DNA of 40,187 nucleotides from JAAYYM01 sp964483155 (GCA_964483155.1 CAZAAC010000024.1:1-40187), one strand, 5' to 3'; numbered from the stretch's first letter, positions 30,666-39,697 are shown. Translations and numbers: made by a program. The notes: generated by a model not told the origin, from the letters alone.

Positions 30666-33035
30666 ATGGATATTGCTTTGAAATTGAAAGAAGAGCTGAA
30701 AATTGAAAAATGGCAAGTGGTGGAAACCATCAAACTGATTGATGAAGGAAATACGATTCCTTTTATTTCACGTTACCGTAAAGAAGTGACAGGTTCGCTG
30801 AATGATGAGATTTTACGTAATCTTCATGAAAGACTTATGTATCTGCGTAATTTAGAAGATAAGAAATCGCAGGTGCTCTCAAGCATAGAGGAACAAGGTA
30901 AGCTGACAGAGGAATTAAAGGCACAGATTCTGGCGGCAGAGACGTTAATGGTGGTGGATGATTTATATCGCCCATATAGACCTAAGAGAAGAACGAAAGC
31001 AACGATAGCAAAGGAAAAAGGACTGGATGCTCTTGCTGAAATAATTATGCTTCAAGAAACTGATCAGTCAATTGAACAGGAGGCGCAGGCTTTTCTTAAT
31101 GAAGAGAAAGGTGTTAATACAGTAGAGGAAGCAATTGAAGGTGCAAGAGATATTATAGCAGAAACAATATCAGATGAAGCCGATTATAGAATTTATATCA
31201 GAAAGGCAACATTTGATACAGGGAAAATTATTACAACTGCTAAGAATGAAAAGCAGGAATCAGTATATGAAATGTATTACAATTTTGAAGAAGCAGTGAA
31301 TAAAATAGCTGGTCACAGAGTTCTTGCCATTAATCGTGGTGAAGCCGAGAAAATGCTTGTGGTTAAGCTTTCTGCTCCGGAAGAGCAGATATTGATGTAT
31401 TTAAATAAGAAAGTAGTCACAAAAGAAAATCCATATACCATGTCTATTTTGAAGGCGGCTCTCGAGGATAGTTATAAAAGACTGATTGCTCCCGCTATTG
31501 AAAGAGAGATAAGAAATGAGTTAACAGAGAAAGCAGAAGATGGCGCTATCAATGTCTTTGGCAAAAATCTAGAGCAGCTATTATTACAGCCGCCAATTGC
31601 GGGGCAGGTTGTTCTCGGGTGGGACCCTGCGTTTCGTACTGGCTGTAAACTGGCTGTTGTGGACACGACAGGAAAGGTTCTTGACACGAAGGTGATTTAT
31701 CCGACAGCACCACAGTTTAAAGTGGATGAGGCAAAAGTGGAATTGAAAAAAATGATTAAAAAATATGGAGTAACATTAATATCAGTAGGGAATGGAACTG
31801 CGTCCAGAGAATCAGAAACAATTATAGTAGAACTTTTAAAGGAATTAGATACGCCAGTGCAGTATGTTATTGTAAATGAAGCAGGTGCTTCTGTGTATTC
31901 TGCAAGTAAGCTCGCCACAGTAGAGTTTCCGAACCTTGATGTAGGGCAGCGTAGTGCGGCTTCGATTGCAAGACGAATTCAGGATCCGCTTGCAGAGCTT
32001 GTAAAGATAGATCCAAAATCCATAGGCGTGGGTCAATATCAGCATGATATGAATCAGAAGAAATTGAGCGAAGCCCTCTCCTTTGTCGTAGAGGATAGTG
32101 TAAATAAAGTAGGAGTTGATTTAAATACTGCTTCTGCATCTTTGATGGAATACATTTCTGGAATATCAAAGGTTCTTGCAAAAAATATTGTTGATTATAG
32201 AGAGAAAAATGGAAGATTTGTAAATCGTAAACAGCTTTTAAAGGTGGCAAAGATGGGACCGAAGGCATATGAGCAGTGTGCAGGATTTATGAGAATCATA
32301 AATGGAGATAATCCACTTGATGCGACAAGCGTACATCCGGAGTCTTATGAAGCGGCATTAAAACTCATGGACAGACTCGGACTTACAATGGAAGATGTAA
32401 AAGTAGCCCAGACAAAAGCTGCTCAGACAAACGCAACCCAGACAAAAGCAGGACAGGCAAAGGCTATGGATAAAGTGTCGGGGGAAACTGAAAAGCAGAA
32501 ACGGCCAGCCTATAGAGTACAAAATAATCCAAATCAAAATACAATGATGGCACAGGCACTTGCAGCGGCAATGGATGATGTAAAAGGCAATAACAATAGT
32601 ATAACGGAAACGGTAAGTGCTGGGAATGCGATGGAAAGCCTTAGCAGTTTTGAGAAAAAGGTAAAGGATAAGAAGAAGCTAGCTGAAGAATTAGGGATTG
32701 GAGAGATTACGTTATCAGATATCCTAAAAGAATTGGAAAAACCCGCGCGTGATCCACGTGATGATATGCCAAGACCTATTTTGCGTTCAGATGTATTAGA
32801 CATGAAGGATTTAACACCGGGCATGGTTTTGAAAGGCACCGTGCGAAATGTAATCGATTTTGGGGCATTTGTTGACATAGGGGTACATCAGGACGGACTA
32901 GTACATATATCACAGATTACCGATAAATTTATCAAACATCCGCTAGAAGCGGTCTCTGTTGGAGATATTGTGGAAGTAAAAGTCATTAGTGTTGATGTCT
33001 CTAAAAAGAGAATATCATTAACGATGAGACTGTAG
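30666..33035 (+). CDS. tex: Tex family RNA-binding transcription accessory protein
   Basis: A 789-residue Tex protein. The N-terminal helical domain includes IPFISRYRKEVTGSLNDEILRNLHERL. The YqgF-like nuclease fold begins GWDPAFRTGCKLAVVD near 319. Helix-hairpin-helix units follow at about 478-545 (LNTASASLMEYISGISKVLAKNIVDYREKNGRF). The C-terminal S1 RNA-binding domain is at about 716-789 (GMVLKGTVRNVIDFGAFVDIGVHQDGLVHISQI). Tex proteins bind nucleic acid and influence transcription; details in Firmicutes are limited. The protein is about 70 residues longer than usual because of a low-complexity linker (about 581-660) containing four 5-residue repeats. GAGG precedes the ATG. Confidence 0.93.
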   Translation: MDIALKLKEELKIEKWQVVETIKLIDEGNTIPFISRYRKEVTGSLNDEILRNLHERLMYLRNLEDKKSQVLSSIEEQGKLTEELKAQILAAETLMVVDDLYRPYRPKRRTKATIAKEKGLDALAEIIMLQETDQSIEQEAQAFLNEEKGVNTVEEAIEGARDIIAETISDEADYRIYIRKATFDTGKIITTAKNEKQESVYEMYYNFEEAVNKIAGHRVLAINRGEAEKMLVVKLSAPEEQILMYLNKKVVTKENPYTMSILKAALEDSYKRLIAPAIEREIRNELTEKAEDGAINVFGKNLEQLLLQPPIAGQVVLGWDPAFRTGCKLAVVDTTGKVLDTKVIYPTAPQFKVDEAKVELKKMIKKYGVTLISVGNGTASRESETIIVELLKELDTPVQYVIVNEAGASVYSASKLATVEFPNLDVGQRSAASIARRIQDPLAELVKIDPKSIGVGQYQHDMNQKKLSEALSFVVEDSVNKVGVDLNTASASLMEYISGISKVLAKNIVDYREKNGRFVNRKQLLKVAKMGPKAYEQCAGFMRIINGDNPLDATSVHPESYEAALKLMDRLGLTMEDVKVAQTKAAQTNATQTKAGQAKAMDKVSGETEKQKRPAYRVQNNPNQNTMMAQALAAAMDDVKGNNNSITETVSAGNAMESLSSFEKKVKDKKKLAEELGIGEITLSDILKELEKPARDPRDDMPRPILRSDVLDMKDLTPGMVLKGTVRNVIDFGAFVDIGVHQDGLVHISQITDKFIKHPLEAVSVGDIVEVKVISVDVSKKRISLTMRL
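32406..32465 (+). repeat. Four-copy 15-base tandem repeat inside tex
   Basis: Four in-frame 15-base units encode AQTKA, AQTNA, TQTKA and GQAKA. Copies are degenerate but share the CAGACAAA core. It lies in the linker between the helix-hairpin-helix and S1 domains. Confidence 0.85.
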
Positions 33036-33118
33036 CGATGTATAAGGTAATGGTGGATATAAAGTAGATAAAAGTTGATATACAGGCAGATAGAAGTAGA
33101 TTTATGGTCAGAAATAAA

Positions 33119-33147
33119 TTGACAAAACAGAGAAATCGAGATAATAT
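33119..33147 (+). promoter_or_regulatory. Promoter of the FMN riboswitch-ribU transcript
   Basis: A perfect TTGACA (33119-33124) and TAATAT (33142-33147) are 17 bases apart. The transcript would begin about 60 bases before the riboswitch. Confidence 0.7.
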
Positions 33148-33212
33148 AATTATGCGCTTAAATATGTTAATCATAAACATGTTAAGTAGTAAAAAAATAA
33201 ACCGAATACAAA

Positions 33213-33322
33213 AGTCTTCAGGGCAGGGTGTGATTCCCGATTGGCGGTAAAGTCCGCGAGCGTTTTTGCGCAGGATTTGGTGAAATTCCAAAACCAACAG
33301 TATAGTCTGGATGAAAGAAGAT
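33213..33322 (+). ncRNA. FMN riboswitch (RFN element)
   Basis: The conserved RFN blocks are present in order: TCTTCAGGGCAGGGTG, GATTCCCGA, GGCGGTAAAGTCCGCGAGC, GATTTGGTGAAATTCC, CCAACAGTATAGTCTGGATG and closing GAAAGAAGA, which pairs with the first block. The aptamer binds FMN. Downstream, GTGTTA (33323-33328) can pair with TAACAC (33360-33365), which would disrupt the terminator, giving a transcription on/off switch. It controls ribU. Confidence 0.95.
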
Positions 33323-33360
33323 GTGTTAAGCATATAATAGTAAGCAATTAATGTGATTCT

Positions 33361-33396
33361 AACACCTGAAAGACAATTAGTTTTCAGGTGTTATTT
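33361..33396 (+). terminator. Riboswitch-controlled terminator before ribU
   Basis: AACACCTGAAA pairs with TTTCAGGTGTT around a loop of about ten bases, followed by ATTTT. It sits between the FMN aptamer and the ribU ribosome binding site and is expected to form when FMN is bound. Confidence 0.85.
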
Positions 33397-33416
33397 TCAT
33401 TTTAAGGAGGCTTTTT

Positions 33417-34064
33417 ATGAATACACGAACGAAAAAAATTACTATGGTAGCAATGTTATGTGCAATCGCCTATGTGGTAGTGGTGGTCTGCAGAGTACCA
33501 ATTTTTATGTTTCTCAGTTATGAGCCAAAGGATGTGATTATCACAATTGGTGGATTTTTGTTTGGGCCACTGACGTCTTTCATTGTATCTGTTATTGTAT
33601 CATTCGTGGAAATGTTTACAATCAGTGATACGGGAATCGTCGGTTGTATCATGAATATATTGTCTAGCTGTGCTTTTGCATGTGTTGCTGCGTATATTTA
33701 CAAAAAAAATCACACTCTTTTAGGCGCTGTTATTGGCTTGGTTGCTGGGTGTGCATCAATGACGATAATTATGTTGATATGGAACTATCTAATCACACCA
33801 ATTTATATGGGATATCCAAGAGAAGCAGTTGCAGAGATGCTGATACCCATTTTCTTGCCATTTAACCTTTTAAAGAGTGGAATTAACATGGCGGTCACTA
33901 TTTTGATTTATAAACCGATTGTAACAGCGCTTCGCAAAGCTGGACTCGTTGAGGTTTCAAATAAAAAGATAGAGAAGAATCAAACGATTGGTATAATGCT
34001 GATAGGAATTGTTTTACTTGCTACATGCATTTTCTTTGTACTCGTAGTGAAGGGTATCTTATAA
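33417..34064 (+). CDS. ribU: Riboflavin ECF transporter S component
   Basis: A 215-residue membrane protein with about six hydrophobic helices. It is the substrate-binding S component of an energy-coupling-factor transporter, and the shared EcfA/EcfT energising module is expected elsewhere in the genome. The N-terminal KKITMVAMLCAIAYVVVVVCR and the FLSYEPKDVIITIGGFLFGPLTSFIVSVIVSFVEM segment near residue 37 are typical of RibU. The FMN riboswitch directly upstream supports riboflavin as substrate. AAGGAGG lies eight bases before the ATG. A terminator follows. Confidence 0.93.
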   Translation: MNTRTKKITMVAMLCAIAYVVVVVCRVPIFMFLSYEPKDVIITIGGFLFGPLTSFIVSVIVSFVEMFTISDTGIVGCIMNILSSCAFACVAAYIYKKNHTLLGAVIGLVAGCASMTIIMLIWNYLITPIYMGYPREAVAEMLIPIFLPFNLLKSGINMAVTILIYKPIVTALRKAGLVEVSNKKIEKNQTIGIMLIGIVLLATCIFFVLVVKGIL

Positions 34065-34139
34065 AATCGCTATAAAATTGCATGGATGGATAAGTCTTGC
34101 ACTTCGTATGAATTATCAGTATAATAAAAAAAGACAGAC

Positions 34140-34173
34140 AAAAGCACCTGTGATGGACTCTGGGTGCTTTTTG
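34140..34173 (+). terminator. Rho-independent terminator of ribU
   Basis: AAAAGCACC and GGTGCTTTT form a perfect 9-base stem with a 14-base loop, followed by further T residues. Confidence 0.85.
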
Positions 34174-34241
34174 TATGAATATGCAAAGAAGATAGACAAA
34201 AAACGATAAGGTGTTATTGTGTAAAATAGTAGGAGGATAGG

Positions 34242-34721
34242 ATGCAAATAGAATTGGATGTGACTATGACAATCAGTAAGATGTATGATTACATGCTATA
34301 TCACATGTTTACACGCTTTCAAGGTATATTGATAGAAGCAATCGGCGTATTGCTGGTTGCCGCATTTGTAGCCACAGGACACGGACTATATTTTTTTATC
34401 GGAATCATAGTGATTTTTTCTTTGCCGATTGCACTTTATATAAAAGCGAGGAAATTAGTGTTACTAAATCCTCTTTTTATGGAAAGTGTTCACTATACAT
34501 TAGGCGATAAAGGAATTACAATCAAAACAGGTGAAGAAATCAAACTTCGTGCGTGGGAGCAAATGAGCAAAGCTGTATCGACTGGAAAAAGTATCATTAT
34601 ATACGCAGATACAGGTGAGACTGTTATTTTTTCAAGTGCAGAATTGGCTGATCAACGACTGGCTATGGTAGAGATGATATCAACACATATGGAACCAAAA
34701 AAGGTAAATATCAGGGGATAA
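34242..34721 (+). CDS. YcxB-like family membrane protein
   Basis: A 159-residue protein. Two membrane helices lie at about 28-65 (ILIEAIGVLLVAAFVATGHG; FIGIIVIFSLPIALYI). A C-terminal beta-rich domain (about 85-150) reads YTLGDKGITIKTGEEIKLRAWEQMSKAVSTGKSIIIY, the pattern of YcxB-like proteins. Function unknown. AGGAGGATAGG precedes the ATG. It begins the run leading into tsaE, which starts five bases after its stop, so it is probably in the same transcript as the t6A genes. Confidence 0.8.
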   Translation: MQIELDVTMTISKMYDYMLYHMFTRFQGILIEAIGVLLVAAFVATGHGLYFFIGIIVIFSLPIALYIKARKLVLLNPLFMESVHYTLGDKGITIKTGEEIKLRAWEQMSKAVSTGKSIIIYADTGETVIFSSAELADQRLAMVEMISTHMEPKKVNIRG

Positions 34722-34726
34722 GAGTT

Positions 34727-35149
34727 ATGATAGTAGAAACATACAGTGCTAAGGCTACTTTTGCCCTTGGTGAAGTAATAGGCAAGGAAGCTAAAGCTGG
34801 AGAAATCATTTCTCTTATTGGAGATTTGGGTGTTGGGAAAACAGTATTTACACAAGGTGTTGCAAAGGGTTTGGGGATTGAAGAGACCATTAGTAGCCCG
34901 ACATTTACGATTTTACAAGTATATGAGGATGGAAGGATTCCATTTTATCATTTTGACGTATATCGTATTGGCGATGTGGAGGAGATGGATGAAATCGGCT
35001 ATGAAGACTGCTTTTATGGCAATGGGATTTGTATTGTCGAGTGGGCGGATCTGATAAAAGAACTGATGCCATCGTATACGAAAAGAATCGTAATATCAAA
35101 AGACATAAACAAGGGATTTGATTATCGAAAAATAGTGATAAGTGAGTGA
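34727..35149 (+). CDS. tsaE: tRNA t6A synthesis ATPase TsaE
   Basis: A 140-residue P-loop ATPase. The Walker A motif is GDLGVGKTVFTQGVAKGLG at about residues 32-50, followed by ISSPTFTILQVYEDGRIPFYHFDVYRI near 58, and EWADLIKELMP near 105. TsaE works with TsaB and TsaD to transfer threonylcarbamoyl to A37 of ANN-decoding tRNAs. It is immediately followed by tsaB (six-base spacing). AGGGG lies before the ATG. Confidence 0.94.
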   Translation: MIVETYSAKATFALGEVIGKEAKAGEIISLIGDLGVGKTVFTQGVAKGLGIEETISSPTFTILQVYEDGRIPFYHFDVYRIGDVEEMDEIGYEDCFYGNGICIVEWADLIKELMPSYTKRIVISKDINKGFDYRKIVISE

Positions 35150-35155
35150 TAATAG

Positions 35156-35869
35156 ATGATAATTATGGCTATTGACAGTTCGGGTCTTGTAGCATCTGTA
35201 GCGATATTGCGCTTTGCAGATAAAAGTGAGATGCTTGCCGAATATACAATCAATTATAAAAAGACGCATTCTCAAACTTTGGTTCCAATGCTGGATGAGG
35301 TAAAGAGAATGTTAGATTTTGATTTGAAAGAAGTGGATGCAATTGCCGTAGCAGCAGGTCCAGGTTCTTTTACAGGACTTCGCATAGGTTCAGCAACGGC
35401 AAAGGGATTAGGTTTTGTTTTGGATAAGCCAATTATTTCTGTTCCAACGGTGGATGCACTGGCATACAATTTGTGCGAAACAAATAAATTGGTCTGCCCC
35501 ATTATGGATGCGAGACGGAATCAGGTGTATACGGGATTATACACATTTGAAAAACAGAATATGATTGTGGTAACAGAACAATGTGTTGTTATGATAGATG
35601 AGATTGCTGTAAAAATCAACCAGCTGGGCAAAGAGGTTATATTTTTAGGTGATGGTGTTCCTGTGTTTGCGGAGAAAATGAGTGAGCTGATTAAGGTACC
35701 ATATTCATTCGCGCCAGCACATATGAGTAGGCAACGTGCGGGAGCATTGGGCGTACTTGCGTATGAATATTATAAGGCGGGTAAGATACAGACAGCAGCA
35801 GAACATAAGCCAAACTATCTGAGAGAATCACAGGCAGAAAGAGAACTTGCAGAGAAAAATGCCAGGTAA
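35156..35869 (+). CDS. tsaB: tRNA t6A synthesis protein TsaB
   Basis: A 237-residue ASKHA-fold protein beginning MIIMAIDSSGLVASVAI. GPGSFTGLRIGSATAKGLGF near residue 74 is the family signature. It lacks the metal-binding HxxxH of TsaD, as expected of this non-catalytic partner that stabilises TsaD. An ATG three codons in (35165) is an alternative start. It lies between tsaE and rimI, the common bacterial order. Confidence 0.94.
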   Translation: MIIMAIDSSGLVASVAILRFADKSEMLAEYTINYKKTHSQTLVPMLDEVKRMLDFDLKEVDAIAVAAGPGSFTGLRIGSATAKGLGFVLDKPIISVPTVDALAYNLCETNKLVCPIMDARRNQVYTGLYTFEKQNMIVVTEQCVVMIDEIAVKINQLGKEVIFLGDGVPVFAEKMSELIKVPYSFAPAHMSRQRAGALGVLAYEYYKAGKIQTAAEHKPNYLRESQAERELAEKNAR

Positions 35870-35886
35870 CAATTCAAGGAGAGGGA

Positions 35887-36339
35887 ATGACATTACAAAT
35901 AAGAGAGATGACAGAGACAGATGTAGATAGTGTATGTCAAATCGAACAGGATACTTTTTCTATGCCATGGCAACGGCAGGATTTTTTAGATATGATAGAA
36001 CGTGATAGTCTATTGTATCTTGTGGCAGAATTTGATAATATGATTATAGGGGGCTGTGGCTTGCGTATGATAGTCGGTGAAGGTGAGATTACAAATGTCG
36101 CGATTCAGCAGGATTATAGAAACAGAGGATATGGGAGCCTTCTTCTAAAAGAATTGATTAATAAAGGTAGTGAGATGGGAGTTGCAGCATTTACACTGGA
36201 AGTTCGCTGTAGCAATTTTTCTGCTATCCATGTATATGAAAAATTAGGATTTAATGCAGAAGGTGTGCGTAAGGATTTTTATGAAAAACCATGTGAGGAT
36301 GCAGTAATCATGTGGAGAAGACAGCAGGAAATGGAGTAA
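35887..36339 (+). CDS. rimI: Ribosomal protein S18-alanine N-acetyltransferase
   Basis: A 150-residue GNAT enzyme placed after tsaB as in many genomes. EGEITNVAIQQDYRNRGYGSLLLKELI near residue 65 carries the Q/R-x-x-G-x-G acetyl-CoA loop (RNRGYG). EVRCSNFSAIHVYEKLGF near 105 and the C-terminal RKDFYEKPCEDAVIMWR are typical of RimI. It acetylates the N-terminus of S18, and possibly other proteins. AAGGAGAGG precedes the ATG. The rnz start follows four bases after its stop. Confidence 0.92.
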   Translation: MTLQIREMTETDVDSVCQIEQDTFSMPWQRQDFLDMIERDSLLYLVAEFDNMIIGGCGLRMIVGEGEITNVAIQQDYRNRGYGSLLLKELINKGSEMGVAAFTLEVRCSNFSAIHVYEKLGFNAEGVRKDFYEKPCEDAVIMWRRQQEME

Positions 36340-36343
36340 TTCA

Positions 36344-37255
36344 ATGTTAGATGTTTGTTTACTGGGAACGGGAGGGATGATGCCACTTCCCTATAGATGG
36401 CTTACGTCATTAATGATGCGATTTAACGGAGGCAGTATATTAATAGATTGTGGCGAGGGAACACAAATAGCAATGCGGGAAAAAGGCTGGAGTGCCAAAC
36501 CTATTGATGTCCTTTGTTTTACGCATTACCATGCAGATCATATTAGTGGGTTGCCAGGACTTTTGCTTACTATGGGAAATGCCGAGAGGACAGAACCAAT
36601 TACTATGATTGGTCCGAAGGGGCTGGAGCGTGTAGTTTCGGCATTACGTATGATTGCTCCTGAGCTACCGTTTGAAGTTAAATATATTGAACTGACTGAA
36701 GCTGAGCAGGTAATAGACTTTGGAGAATTTAGAATAGAAGCTTTCCGAGTTAATCACAATATTATATGTTATGGTTACAATATGGTGATTGACCGTGCGG
36801 GTAAATTTAGCGTAGAAAATGCGAATGCAAAGTGCATACCTATGAAGTATTGGAATAGACTACAGAAAGGTGAAGTGATTGAGACGCCTGAAGTAGTTTA
36901 CACACCAGATATGGTGCTGGGAGCACAGAGGAAAGGTATAAAAGTGACTTATTGTACTGATTCCAGACCGACAAATTTGATTGTTAAAAGTGCGCAGAAA
37001 GCAGATTTATTTATATGCGAGGGCATGTATGGAGATCCGGATAAAGAGCAGAAGGCAATTGAGCATAAGCATATGACATTTTTTGAAGCCGCCAGAATGG
37101 CAAAAGAGGCAAGCGTAGGAGAATTGTGGCTGACACATTATAGTCCTTCACTCGTAAACCCAAACGAATTTATGCCAAAAGTATGGGAGATATTTTCGAA
37201 TGCGCATGCTGGAAAGGATGCAAAGTCGGTCGAGTTAGATTTTGATGAAGATTAG
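36344..37255 (+). CDS. rnz: Ribonuclease Z (MBL fold)
   Basis: A 303-residue metallo-beta-lactamase-fold enzyme. FTHYHADHISGLPGLLLTMG near residue 63 is the HxHxDH metal-binding motif of short-form tRNase Z. Other ligands are probably His in FRVNHNI near 138, Asp in YCTDSRP near 204, and His in HKHMTF near 243. It cuts 3' extensions from tRNA precursors. The GGAG before the ATG lies in the end of rimI. Its 3' end overlaps open frame of the next gene, but the true start of that gene is 17 bases downstream. Confidence 0.93.
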   Translation: MLDVCLLGTGGMMPLPYRWLTSLMMRFNGGSILIDCGEGTQIAMREKGWSAKPIDVLCFTHYHADHISGLPGLLLTMGNAERTEPITMIGPKGLERVVSALRMIAPELPFEVKYIELTEAEQVIDFGEFRIEAFRVNHNIICYGYNMVIDRAGKFSVENANAKCIPMKYWNRLQKGEVIETPEVVYTPDMVLGAQRKGIKVTYCTDSRPTNLIVKSAQKADLFICEGMYGDPDKEQKAIEHKHMTFFEAARMAKEASVGELWLTHYSPSLVNPNEFMPKVWEIFSNAHAGKDAKSVELDFDED

Positions 37256-37271
37256 AAAGGCAGGAAAAGCC

Positions 37272-37853
37272 ATGGGTAAAGGGACAAAAGGTCTAGTTAT
37301 AATAGCATGTATGATATTGCTTATAATTGGCTACTATGCATATTTATCTAATCGCAATATAAACGAGAAGGAAGAAGTGGTGTCTCTTACAATGACGCAA
37401 GAAGTATTGTTGCGGGATTTGAAGAAGAGTTATCCCCCATCGCCCAAAGAAGTCATGAAGTATTATAGTGATATGACAATGTGTTTCTATAATGAGGAGC
37501 ATACAGAGGAAGAATTGGAAGCACTGGCAAATAAAGCAAGAGAATTGTATGATGATGAACTGTTAGAAAATCAAACAGAAGAACAATATCAACGTATGCT
37601 GGCTGGTGACATAGACGAATATATAAAAGAGAAGATGACCATATCAAGTTACTCTGTGGCCAATAGCACCGATGTGGAATATTATACACGGGACAATTAT
37701 GAATGGGCTAAGATACATTGTGTATATACTTTGCGTAAGGAAATGGAGCTTGCAAGTATAAAAGAGGATTTTTTACTACGAAAAGACAAAAATCAACATT
37801 GGAAGATATATGGTTGGATTTTGAGCCCGGAAGAAAATACAAATCTTGAGTAA
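37272..37853 (+). CDS. Membrane-anchored protein of unknown function (DUF6715-like)
   Basis: A 193-residue protein with one N-terminal membrane helix (about 7-26, GLVIIACMILLIIGYYAYL) and a soluble, charged domain likely outside the membrane. The motif SYPPSPKEVMKYYSDMTMCFYNEEHTEEELEALANKARELYDDELL near residue 50 and MTISSYSVANSTDVEYYTRDNYEWAK near 123 fit proteins labelled DUF6715 in Lachnospiraceae; I am moderately sure of that label. No function is known. AGGAAAAG at 37262-37269 favours ATG 37272; an ATG at 37242 is inside rnz. It sits between rnz and tsaD. Confidence 0.75.
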   Translation: MGKGTKGLVIIACMILLIIGYYAYLSNRNINEKEEVVSLTMTQEVLLRDLKKSYPPSPKEVMKYYSDMTMCFYNEEHTEEELEALANKARELYDDELLENQTEEQYQRMLAGDIDEYIKEKMTISSYSVANSTDVEYYTRDNYEWAKIHCVYTLRKEMELASIKEDFLLRKDKNQHWKIYGWILSPEENTNLE

Positions 37854-37880
37854 CAAGAAGCGTTGATAGAGGAAAGATAG

Positions 37881-38924
37881 ATGAGCATTCATACAGTAAA
37901 AAAGGACAAGGATGTTTTGATTTTAGCGATTGAGAGTTCCTGCGACGAGACAGCGGCAGCTGTTGTAAAAAACGGACGTGAGGTGCTCTCAAATGTTATT
38001 TCATCACAAATTGAACTACATAAATTATTTGGCGGAGTAGTGCCGGAGATTGCATCAAGAAAGCATATTGAAAAGATGAATCAGGTTATCGAGGAGGCAC
38101 TAGTAGCGGGTGGAGTAACTCTGCAGGATATAGATGCCATTGGCGTTACCTATGGTCCTGGATTAGTCGGAGCACTTCTTATAGGTGTTTCAGAGGCAAA
38201 GGCAATCAGCTTTGCATCTGGTATCCCACTTGTGGGGGTGCATCATATCGAAGGACATATTTCAGCTAATTATATAGAACATAAAGAACTAGAGCCACCA
38301 TTTATTTCGTTGGTAGTATCTGGTGGACATACACATCTCGTCAAGGTGCAGGATTATGGAAGCTATCAAATTCTTGGAAGAACGCGTGATGATGCCGCAG
38401 GTGAGGCATTTGACAAGGTGGCCAGAGCTATAGGGCTTGGTTATCCAGGCGGGCCAAAGATTGATCAGATTGCGAAGCAGGGAAATGAAGAGGCGATTAT
38501 GTTTCCGAGGGCAAAGGTAGAGGGCTCACCATTTGATTTTAGTTTTAGCGGTGTAAAATCGGCGGTACTGAACTATCTGAATAGCTGTGAAATGCGCGGA
38601 GAAAGCTATATACAAGCTGATGTGGCGGCTTCTTTTCAAAAAGCAACTACAGATGTACTGGTGGAACATGCAATAGCAGCGGTGAAAGAACAAGAGATTA
38701 AAAAACTTGCAATGGCTGGTGGCGTTGCATCTAACTCGGCTCTTCGCAGGGCAATGGAGACAGCTTGTAATAATGCTGGTATTACATTATACTATCCGTC
38801 ACCGATTCTATGTACCGATAATGCAGCGATGATTGGTACAGCTGCTTATTATGAATACAAAAAAGGAATTCGGAGCGGACTTGATTTGAATGCTGTGCCG
38901 AATTTGAAACTGGGAGAGCGATAG
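37881..38924 (+). CDS. tsaD: tRNA t6A synthesis transferase TsaD
   Basis: A 347-residue ASKHA-fold protein catalysing the transfer of threonylcarbamoyl from TC-AMP to tRNA A37. The N-terminus shows LAIESSCDETAAAVV. VGVHHIEGHISANY near residue 116 carries the metal-binding HxxxH, and VVSGGHTHLV near 143 is also conserved. GGVASNSALRRAM near 278 and CTDNAAMIGTAAY near 312 complete the fold. GAGG lies before the ATG. tsaE and tsaB are nearby; tsaC, which makes TC-AMP, is not in the window. Confidence 0.96.
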   Translation: MSIHTVKKDKDVLILAIESSCDETAAAVVKNGREVLSNVISSQIELHKLFGGVVPEIASRKHIEKMNQVIEEALVAGGVTLQDIDAIGVTYGPGLVGALLIGVSEAKAISFASGIPLVGVHHIEGHISANYIEHKELEPPFISLVVSGGHTHLVKVQDYGSYQILGRTRDDAAGEAFDKVARAIGLGYPGGPKIDQIAKQGNEEAIMFPRAKVEGSPFDFSFSGVKSAVLNYLNSCEMRGESYIQADVAASFQKATTDVLVEHAIAAVKEQEIKKLAMAGGVASNSALRRAMETACNNAGITLYYPSPILCTDNAAMIGTAAYYEYKKGIRSGLDLNAVPNLKLGER

Positions 38925-38937
38925 CAGGGTGCTTAAT

Positions 38938-39657
38938 ATGAGTAAAATCAAAGATAAAAGTGTGGCAATTGTTTTGGCAGCAGGGCAAGGAAAGAGGATG
39001 AATAGCAATATTCAAAAACAATATCTTCTTTTAAGAGATAAGCCTGTCTTATATTATTCCCTAAGGATATTTGAAGAGAGTTTTGTTGATGAAATAATTC
39101 TCGTGGTCGGTAAGGGCGAGATTGATTATTGCCAAACGGAAATAGTGAATAAATATGAATTCAGTAAGATAACACATATTGTAGAGGGTGGAAAAGAGAG
39201 ATATCATTCCGTAATGAAAGGAATAGAGGCGGCTTCAGCATGCGAATGTTCCATACTTTTTATACATGATGGTGCACGCCCTTTTTTAACACAAGATATC
39301 TTGAAAAGAGCTTATGATGAGGCAAGGATATTTGGTGCTGCCGTAGTAGCAATGCCGGTGAAGGATACCATCAAGATTGCTGATCATGATGACTTTGCTG
39401 TGGAGACACCAGATAGAAAAACAGTATGGTTAATCCAGACACCGCAAGTATTTGAGTATAAGATCATAAGGGATGCCTATTTCGAACTGATTGCTGCTGA
39501 GAAAAAAGTGATTGCGGATCACATTTCAATTACGGATGATGCCATGGTGTTGGAAATGTTTGGAAAACATCGTATCAAGTTGGTCGAGGGTTCCTATGAA
39601 AATATAAAAATAACGACCCCAGAGGATCTGAAAATTGCCAACGCCTTCCTACCATAA
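38938..39657 (+). CDS. ispD: 2-C-methyl-D-erythritol 4-phosphate cytidylyltransferase
   Basis: A 239-residue nucleotidyltransferase of the MEP isoprenoid pathway, making CDP-methylerythritol from CTP. VLAAGQGKRMNSNIQKQYL near residue 11 is the CTP-binding loop. FIHDGARPFL near 101, AMPVKDTIKI and the C-terminal SITDDAMVLEMFG near 198 are the family motifs. AGGGTG places the start at ATG 38938; an in-frame GTG at 38929 overlaps that site. No other MEP genes are in view. It lies 13 bases after tsaD and probably ends the long transcript. Confidence 0.94.
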   Translation: MSKIKDKSVAIVLAAGQGKRMNSNIQKQYLLLRDKPVLYYSLRIFEESFVDEIILVVGKGEIDYCQTEIVNKYEFSKITHIVEGGKERYHSVMKGIEAASACECSILFIHDGARPFLTQDILKRAYDEARIFGAAVVAMPVKDTIKIADHDDFAVETPDRKTVWLIQTPQVFEYKIIRDAYFELIAAEKKVIADHISITDDAMVLEMFGKHRIKLVEGSYENIKITTPEDLKIANAFLP

Positions 39658-39697
39658 AGTAATAAAACGGTTGATTTATATAGGAATTATCAATTAT

